Positions 58,952 through 64,000 of a stretch of 64,000 bases of DNA are shown here, piece by piece; positions within the stretch are counted from its first letter, which is position 1; each line of letters opens with the position of its first letter. Origin of the DNA: SAR86 cluster bacterium (GTDB lineage: Bacteria > Pseudomonadota > Gammaproteobacteria > Pseudomonadales > Pseudohongiellaceae). Both the position numbers and the translations under genes were made by a program. The stretch covers positions 35,098 through 99,097 of the forward strand of contig NVVJ01000005.1 in assembly GCA_002402175.1 (NCBI GenBank). Direction: 5' to 3'. The notes under the pieces were generated by a model that saw only the letters and a list, made by a program, of their open reading frames with translations, was not told the DNA's origin and did no database searches.

Positions 58952-60187
58952 ATGAATCTTTTACTCTACGCAGTACCAATGTTCTTTTTGGCTATGGGCC
59001 TGGAGCTTGTCTATGGACTAGTGATCAAGAAAAACACTTTTAGAATCAACGACACAATAAACAGTCTATCTATGGGCACCCTCAGCAGCCTACAGGGATT
59101 GGTAATTCTTGGGTTTTCAGCCTCTATATTCGAACTGATTGTTAGAAAATATCAGCTGACACAGCTTCCTGACAACGAGACCTGGGTATGGGTAAGTTGT
59201 TTTGTTCTATATGACCTCGCGTATTACTGGAAGCACAGACTGGGCCATGAAGTCGCACTATTTTGGGGTTCACACGTGTCCCACCATCAAAGTGAAGACT
59301 ATAATCTAGGCACAGCGCTTCGCCAGACTAGCATCGATTTCCACGGTTTCCTGTTCTACATTCCGTTTTTCGCCGTAGGATATCCCACCGAAGTTCTATT
59401 TACCGTGGCAAGCCTTAATCTGATTTATCAATTCTTCGTACACACTGAGCACGTTCCCAAACTGGGACCTATCGAATGGGTTTTTGTAACACCTTCTAAT
59501 CATCGTGCACACCATGCCAGAAACAAAATTTATGTAGATAGAAACTATGGCGGCGTTTTTATTATTTGGGACAGAATATTCGGCAGCTACCAGGAAGAGC
59601 TGGATGACGAAAAGGCTGTTTTCGGATTGCGCAAGCCACTCAATAGCTGGAATCCAGTGTGGGCAAATATTCATGTGTACTGGCGTTTAATTCAGGATGT
59701 TATGAAAGTCCCAGGCATCAGCAATAAAATCAAAATTTGCTTTAAGCCGCCGGGTTGGCAACCTGAAGAAATGGAAAGCGCGTGTACCTTACAGCAGCCA
59801 GAGGTTGACCTGTCGTCAAGGTTCAATCCCGAAATATCAAGCTTTAGTAAGTTCTACACATTTGCGCAATTTATTTTTACCGTGGCGCTCAGCCTGTATG
59901 TCATGGTTAATGTTGGCTCTATTGATTATTCTGTCACGGTGGCTAGCGTTGCGTTCCTGACATATTCATTTTATGTACATGGAGCATGTATGGAAGGTCG
60001 TTCCAATGCGCTTTTACTGGAAACATGCAGATTAGTTATGTTGACGATAGGCCTGCTGCTGGTAGATTTTAATGCCACATTAACTAGCATCCTGCTAGTT
60101 AATGCAGGCGTATCAATAGTTACTCTGCTAACAGTTGGCAGAAGCCAGCTTGCAACACCGGAAGCAGCGGCAATTCAGAGTGCGTAA
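58952..60187 (+). CDS. Fatty-acid hydroxylase/sterol desaturase family membrane enzyme (AGMO-like)
   Basis: A 411-residue integral membrane protein. The histidine clusters HRLGHE, HVSHHQ, HTEH and HRAHH, with WDRIFGSYQEE, match the di-iron hydroxylase family close to alkylglycerol monooxygenase. The N- and C-terminal thirds are hydrophobic. Its substrate here is unknown; ether lipids or other lipids are possible. It is divergent from the M1 peptidase. Confidence 0.85.
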   Translation: MNLLLYAVPMFFLAMGLELVYGLVIKKNTFRINDTINSLSMGTLSSLQGLVILGFSASIFELIVRKYQLTQLPDNETWVWVSCFVLYDLAYYWKHRLGHEVALFWGSHVSHHQSEDYNLGTALRQTSIDFHGFLFYIPFFAVGYPTEVLFTVASLNLIYQFFVHTEHVPKLGPIEWVFVTPSNHRAHHARNKIYVDRNYGGVFIIWDRIFGSYQEELDDEKAVFGLRKPLNSWNPVWANIHVYWRLIQDVMKVPGISNKIKICFKPPGWQPEEMESACTLQQPEVDLSSRFNPEISSFSKFYTFAQFIFTVALSLYVMVNVGSIDYSVTVASVAFLTYSFYVHGACMEGRSNALLLETCRLVMLTIGLLLVDFNATLTSILLVNAGVSIVTLLTVGRSQLATPEAAAIQSA

Positions 60188-60222
60188 TTGGTAACCGTGC
60201 ACTGAGGGTCGACTGGGTAGAG

Positions 60223-60966
60223 CTACAGGGTTCGTTCGACGGGAAACATTAACAGCAGCCCACCTGTTTCTGGTTCCCGTAATTCGATTTGCACTTGCTT
60301 AGCGCGAGAAAGCGCCTCAGTAAATGAGGCGCCATCTTCCAGGTTGCTAATAACGAACACCACTTTCCCTACGACGCTTCTACCTGGAGGCAGGTCAATC
60401 GGATTGAATTCATATTCCGCATTTCGGCTCAACATTCCACGAACAGTTGCCTCCACACTCAAGCTAGCACCCGGTATGTGAGAGCGAACAGCTCTATACA
60501 GAGACGTTTCATCACTTGCATCTAGCATTCGCAGAAATACATTTACCTGGCGGGTAAACAGTTCATGGTTGCTTATTGAAAGAGTGGGCGTATAGATCGG
60601 GTAGCTAAAGCCAACTTCGATGATGCCATTACTAGAGCTGTCAGTAATCAGTTGGTTTTGTAGTTGTTCGGCGGACAGCCCTTCACCTGCTTGTGAGGGA
60701 AGAAAAAACAAATAGTATATAAATACTGGAACCACCGCAGGCAAGCATACAACCGCTCCATAGGGGCCAGGTCTGCCTTTAAACAGCGGATTAAAAGGAT
60801 AGACAGCAACCAATGCCGCTATAATTGCAATGCCCAAAATCAGGGACCTGACAATTAACGACTCACTTCCAAAGCGGGCAGGATTTTCAGAAATAGCCAC
60901 TACGACTACAACGGCAACAAATAAGGCCAAGATAGACCCAACTACTTGTCGTAGACTAACTTTCAT
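60223..60966 (-). CDS. Unrecognised inner-membrane protein
   Basis: A 247-residue protein with three predicted membrane helices (about 8-26, 38-58, 70-90) and a C-terminal soluble domain (about 100-247). I recognise no family motif. It lies downstream of lipA in the same direction with a 42-bp gap. Nothing in it links it to lipoate metabolism. Confidence 0.6.
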   Translation of the reverse strand: MKVSLRQVVGSILALFVAVVVVVAISENPARFGSESLIVRSLILGIAIIAALVAVYPFNPLFKGRPGPYGAVVCLPAVVPVFIYYLFFLPSQAGEGLSAEQLQNQLITDSSSNGIIEVGFSYPIYTPTLSISNHELFTRQVNVFLRMLDASDETSLYRAVRSHIPGASLSVEATVRGMLSRNAEYEFNPIDLPPGRSVVGKVVFVISNLEDGASFTEALSRAKQVQIELREPETGGLLLMFPVERTL

Positions 60967-61008
60967 GACGTATAGGGTATAGGGCGAGCAATTGAATTGA
61001 TCAAAGGC

Positions 61009-61980
61009 TCAAGGCAATTCAATTTGCTCACCTTGTGCCTGTTTGTCCGCATGATAGGAGGATCTAACCAGAGGACCACTAGCTATATGCTTAAACCCAA
61101 GTGACTCGCCATACTCTCGCAATTCTTCGAATTCATCTGGGTGAACGAAGCGCTCCACTTTGAGGTGGTCTTTGCTGGGCTGTAAGTACTGACCCAGAGT
61201 TACCATGTCTATATTGTGCTGATATAAGTCTACCAACACCTGCTTAACTTCTTCTATGGTTTCACCCAGGCCCAACATCAGCCCAGATTTCGTTACCACA
61301 TTGCCGCAGACAGATTTATAGGCTTTAAGTAAATCCAGAGACCATTGATAGTCCGCACCCGGTCTGGCTTTTTTATACAATCTTGGCACAGTTTCGAGAT
61401 TGTGATTAAACACATTGGGCGGTGTGTTTTTAAGAATATCCAGGGCAATTTGCATACGGCCACGAAAGTCAGGAACCAGAACTTCAATCTGAATTGATGG
61501 GTTCAGCCGACGAACTTCGCTAATACAATTAGCAAAATGTTGTGCGCCGCTATCTTTCAAGTCATCTCGGTCAACCGAAGTAATTACTACGTAGTTCAAT
61601 TCCATTTCGCGAATAGCCGTAGCTAATTCTGTTGGCTCATTCTCGTTTAGAGGTTTTGGTTTTCCATGAGCTACATCACAAAATGGGCAGCGACGAGTGC
61701 ATATATCGCCCATAATCATAAACGTTGCCGTGCCATTGCTGAAACACTCGCCTAAATTTGGGCACGATGCTTCCTCACAAACAGATGCTAGTTTGTGCTC
61801 TCTAAGTTTTTGTTTAATTGAATTGATTCTAGGGGAGACAGGGATTTTTACACGAATCCAGCTAGGCTTACTAAGCAGTTCGGTAGTAGGAATAACCTTA
61901 ACCGGGATGCGCCGAACTTTATCGGCACCCCGCAGCTTTTCACCTTCCACCAATGTATTTCGTCGTTTACGTTCTTCCAT
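61009..61980 (-). CDS. lipA: Lipoyl synthase
   Basis: A 323-residue radical SAM enzyme. The auxiliary cluster cysteines are in [12 protein letters not shown] and the radical SAM cluster in CTRRCPFC. The C-terminal RSSYHA supplies the serine ligand. It inserts two sulfurs into octanoyl groups to make lipoyl cofactors. Located 26 bases after lipB. Confidence 0.97.
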   Translation of the reverse strand: MEERKRRNTLVEGEKLRGADKVRRIPVKVIPTTELLSKPSWIRVKIPVSPRINSIKQKLREHKLASVCEEASCPNLGECFSNGTATFMIMGDICTRRCPFCDVAHGKPKPLNENEPTELATAIREMELNYVVITSVDRDDLKDSGAQHFANCISEVRRLNPSIQIEVLVPDFRGRMQIALDILKNTPPNVFNHNLETVPRLYKKARPGADYQWSLDLLKAYKSVCGNVVTKSGLMLGLGETIEEVKQVLVDLYQHNIDMVTLGQYLQPSKDHLKVERFVHPDEFEELREYGESLGFKHIASGPLVRSSYHADKQAQGEQIELP

Positions 61981-62006
61981 ATGACTGTTTAAACCATCCT
62001 GCTCTG

Positions 62007-62696
62007 CTAAGACTCTACTGAGTACCCGAGTTTAAGTAATAATTTATTACTCACTACCTTGCTTACTTTCTGCATCAACCTTTCTGAATCATTCTGTTCA
62101 TCTGCAATTTGAGTAATAGCCAGACTTTCAAATCCACAGGGGTTAATACGAGAAAAGGGTTCCAGATTCATGTCTACATTAAGGCTTAAGCCGTGATAAC
62201 TCCAACCGTTTTTAATACGTAAGCCCAAGGCCGCTATTTTAGCATCATTCACATACACACCGGGAGCTTTTGGCCTGGTAGATGCTGTAATTCCAAATTC
62301 TTCAAGCGTTTCAATCAAAGACATTTCGATTATATCTACCAGATTACGTACTCCAAACTTCCGGCGCTTAACATTTAACACCAGATAAACAACCAGTTGG
62401 CCAGGCCCATGGTAGGTAACCTGGCCACCCCGATCGATTTGTACCAAAGGTATATCGCCTGGATTTAATACGTGCTCGGGCTTTCCTGCCTGGCCTTGGG
62501 TAAAGACTGGTTTATGACTAAGTAGCCAAATCTCATCGTCTCGTTGATCACCACCGTTCTCAACCAGATACCGCATCGACTTCCAGATTGGCACATAATC
62601 TTGCAGGCCTAGCCTACGCACTTTCAAATTGGGTAATTTTTCTTGCTTGTCGGAAGGGGTTTTTGCGTAAAACCATTTGTAATTGCTCAACAGCAC
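62007..62696 (-). CDS. lipB: Octanoyltransferase
   Basis: A 229-residue enzyme. [34 protein letters not shown] (62387-62443), KAPGVYV and [11 protein letters not shown] (catalytic Cys) are the family motifs. The GTG start at 62696 has no clear ribosome binding site and a few extra N-terminal residues; an internal GTG at about 62620 is possible. It transfers octanoate from ACP to lipoyl domains. Confidence 0.95.
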   Translation of the reverse strand: MLLSNYKWFYAKTPSDKQEKLPNLKVRRLGLQDYVPIWKSMRYLVENGGDQRDDEIWLLSHKPVFTQGQAGKPEHVLNPGDIPLVQIDRGGQVTYHGPGQLVVYLVLNVKRRKFGVRNLVDIIEMSLIETLEEFGITASTRPKAPGVYVNDAKIAALGLRIKNGWSYHGLSLNVDMNLEPFSRINPCGFESLAITQIADEQNDSERLMQKVSKVVSNKLLLKLGYSVES

Positions 62697-62697
62697 G

Positions 62698-62979
62698 CTA
62701 CAGTACCAATTTTACGTTTTCGATGGTTTTAAGATCAGTGAATAGCTCGCGTATTTGATCTTCCCCGGTGGCGGTAATAGTGACCCTTACAGATACATAG
62801 TTCTGCTGCTTACTTTCTCGAAGTTCAATCTGGTCAGCTGATATTTTTTCGGTGTATTTTTCAACAGTCGCTATAACGTCGTCTTGAAAACTCTCACTGG
62901 CGATTCCGATAATCTTTATAGGATAAAGACAGGGAAACTCTATTTTAGGCATTTCCTGTTCGGTTGAATTGTTATCCAT
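62698..62979 (-). CDS. ybeD: YbeD/DUF493 family protein
   Basis: A 93-residue ACT-like small protein. IEFPCLYPIKIIG and VSVRVTITATGEDQIRELFTDL (62745-62810) match the family. It lies between dacA and lipB as in E. coli. Function is not established, although the fold suggests ligand or protein binding. It ends one base before the lipB start. Confidence 0.93.
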   Translation of the reverse strand: MDNNSTEQEMPKIEFPCLYPIKIIGIASESFQDDVIATVEKYTEKISADQIELRESKQQNYVSVRVTITATGEDQIRELFTDLKTIENVKLVL

Positions 62980-63022
62980 AGATTTCCCGGCGACACATGT
63001 TTTTGATTGCTGGCTTCACAAT

Positions 63023-64000
63023 CTAGCCCGAAAACATATTACTGAATATTAGAGTGACCCAGTCAACAAACCGTTTCAGCATTCCACCTTGCTCAACAGG
63101 TTCCAGCGTAACTACATTGCCCGAATAGAGAATGTCATTGTTCAACACAACATTAACCACACCCATGATTTGACGATTTTCCAAAGGTGCCTGTATTATT
63201 TCATCTACATCTACTGTTGCCGTCATCGATTCAGCCTGGCCTCTAGGAATAGTGATATACACTTCATCCTCAATTACAAGATCGACTGAATTTTGTGCGC
63301 CTGACCAAACTTGAACATTCGTTAACACCTGATTTGCATCATACAACTTGTGAGTTTCGTAATAGCGAAAACCATAGGTTAATAACTTCTGGGTTTCTAT
63401 TGCTCTCGCCTCTTCGCTGGCGGTACCCATAACGACAGAGATCAAACGCATGCCATCTCTTTCCGCTGAAGCCACAAGGCAGTATCCTGCCGCATCTGTC
63501 CAACCGGTTTTCAATCCATCGACATTTCTATCTCGAAACAACAGGCGGTTGCGATTGGTTTGTCGTATATCGTTGTAAGTAAATTCTCGCTCAGCATACA
63601 TTGGATAAAATTCTGCATGCCTGGTTATAGTAGCTCTTGTTAGCAGGGATAAATCTCGAGCCGACATGGTGTTGTAGTACATTTCAGTGTCCAGGCCGCT
63701 AGCGTTCATGTAGAACGTTCCGCTCATTCCCAACACTTCCGCATATTGGTTCATCATATCTGCGAATGCTTCTTCACTGCCGGCAATATGTTCAGCCATT
63801 GCCACGCTAGCGTCGTTACCTGATTGAATGATGATACCGCGTAGTAAATCTTCGACTTCAACCTGAGTATTTACGCCGACAAACATTTTGGAGCCTTCCA
63901 TTCTCCAGGCTTTTTCACTGATATGCACTTCATCACGCAGACTAAGGTTACCATTGAGAATTTCTTCAACGGTGATATAGGCAGTCATTATTTTAGTTAA
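63023..64000 (-). CDS. dacA: D-alanyl-D-alanine carboxypeptidase (PBP5/6), truncated by window edge
   Basis: The C-terminal 325 residues of a penicillin-binding carboxypeptidase. The visible sequence begins at the last three residues of its SxxK motif: the window starts with LTKIM, and the catalytic serine codon must lie just outside. SGN (IIQSGNDAS) and KTG (GLKTGWTD) motifs are present. The C-terminal domain ends with an amphipathic membrane-anchor helix (LKRFVDWVTLIFSNMF). It trims pentapeptides in peptidoglycan. Confidence 0.95.
   Translation of the reverse strand, partial: LTKIMTAYITVEEILNGNLSLRDEVHISEKAWRMEGSKMFVGVNTQVEVEDLLRGIIIQSGNDASVAMAEHIAGSEEAFADMMNQYAEVLGMSGTFYMNASGLDTEMYYNTMSARDLSLLTRATITRHAEFYPMYAEREFTYNDIRQTNRNRLLFRDRNVDGLKTGWTDAAGYCLVASAERDGMRLISVVMGTASEEARAIETQKLLTYGFRYYETHKLYDANQVLTNVQVWSGAQNSVDLVIEDEVYITIPRGQAESMTATVDVDEIIQAPLENRQIMGVVNVVLNNDILYSGNVVTLEPVEQGGMLKRFVDWVTLIFSNMFSG

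Overview
The window looks like a piece of a gammaproteobacterial chromosome with moderate GC, probably from a free-living aquatic member of the Pseudomonas/Cellvibrio/Oceanospirillum side of the class. This rests on gene order, not on a marker gene. Blocks typical of Pseudomonas-like genomes are present: orn/rsgA/rhdA-type rhodanese/psd, proS/YihY/ArsC-like/WrbA/DUF2069/Hda/DUF2066, tkt/epd/pgk/fba next to metK and an ArsR-methyltransferase regulator, aspS/yebC/ruvCAB, and dacA/ybeD/lipB/lipA. No rRNA, tRNA, CRISPR array, prophage or intact insertion sequence was seen.

Positions 1-8775 hold the most unusual region: a FecR-domain periplasmic protein, a CHASE2-cyclase membrane protein, a TPR plus outer-membrane-barrel protein, a 723-residue alanine/threonine-rich cysteine-free S-layer-like protein without signal peptide, and a small exported protein. 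Two near-identical CRP-type operators, each 21 bp upstream of a -10-like hexamer, precede the first gene and the S-layer-like gene. A cyclase-like gene thus sits in a unit that appears controlled by a cAMP-receptor-type regulator. The cyclase carries substitutions at several key positions, so its product is uncertain. Positions 8799-14283 follow with surface-sugar genes: a family 2 glycosyltransferase, an SDR epimerase and a complete dTDP-L-rhamnose pathway in the order A-C-D-B. A secreted matrixin protease and two tandem c5-type cytochromes come next.

Positions 17224-23242 hold a ComM-like ATPase, UbiK, the nitrogen pair glnK-amtB behind a sigma-54 promoter with upstream NtrC-like sites, a degenerate HD-GYP protein and RsmE. 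Positions 23254-27824 form a leftward SAM-cycle operon (regulator, metK, ahcY, metF). A perfect 44-bp palindrome lies upstream of the regulator, between it and the rightward tkt-epd-pgk-fba carbon-metabolism operon. Then come serA and a divergent D-2-hydroxyglutarate dehydrogenase-like gene, a cold-shock protein, rpiA, psd, a rhodanese, rsgA and orn.

Positions 42112-55835 contain housekeeping genes (DUF2066, hda, wrbA, ArsC-like, YihY, proS, an HU-like protein, a zinc ribbon protein, aspS, yebC, ruvCAB) and three intergenic palindromic repeat units. Each repeat unit shows paired small hairpins with a constant GGGA loop and variable stems. The right end holds an M1 peptidase with its DUF6702-like partner, an alkylglycerol-monooxygenase-like membrane enzyme, an unrecognised membrane protein, the lipoate genes and dacA, which runs off the window edge at its SxxK motif.
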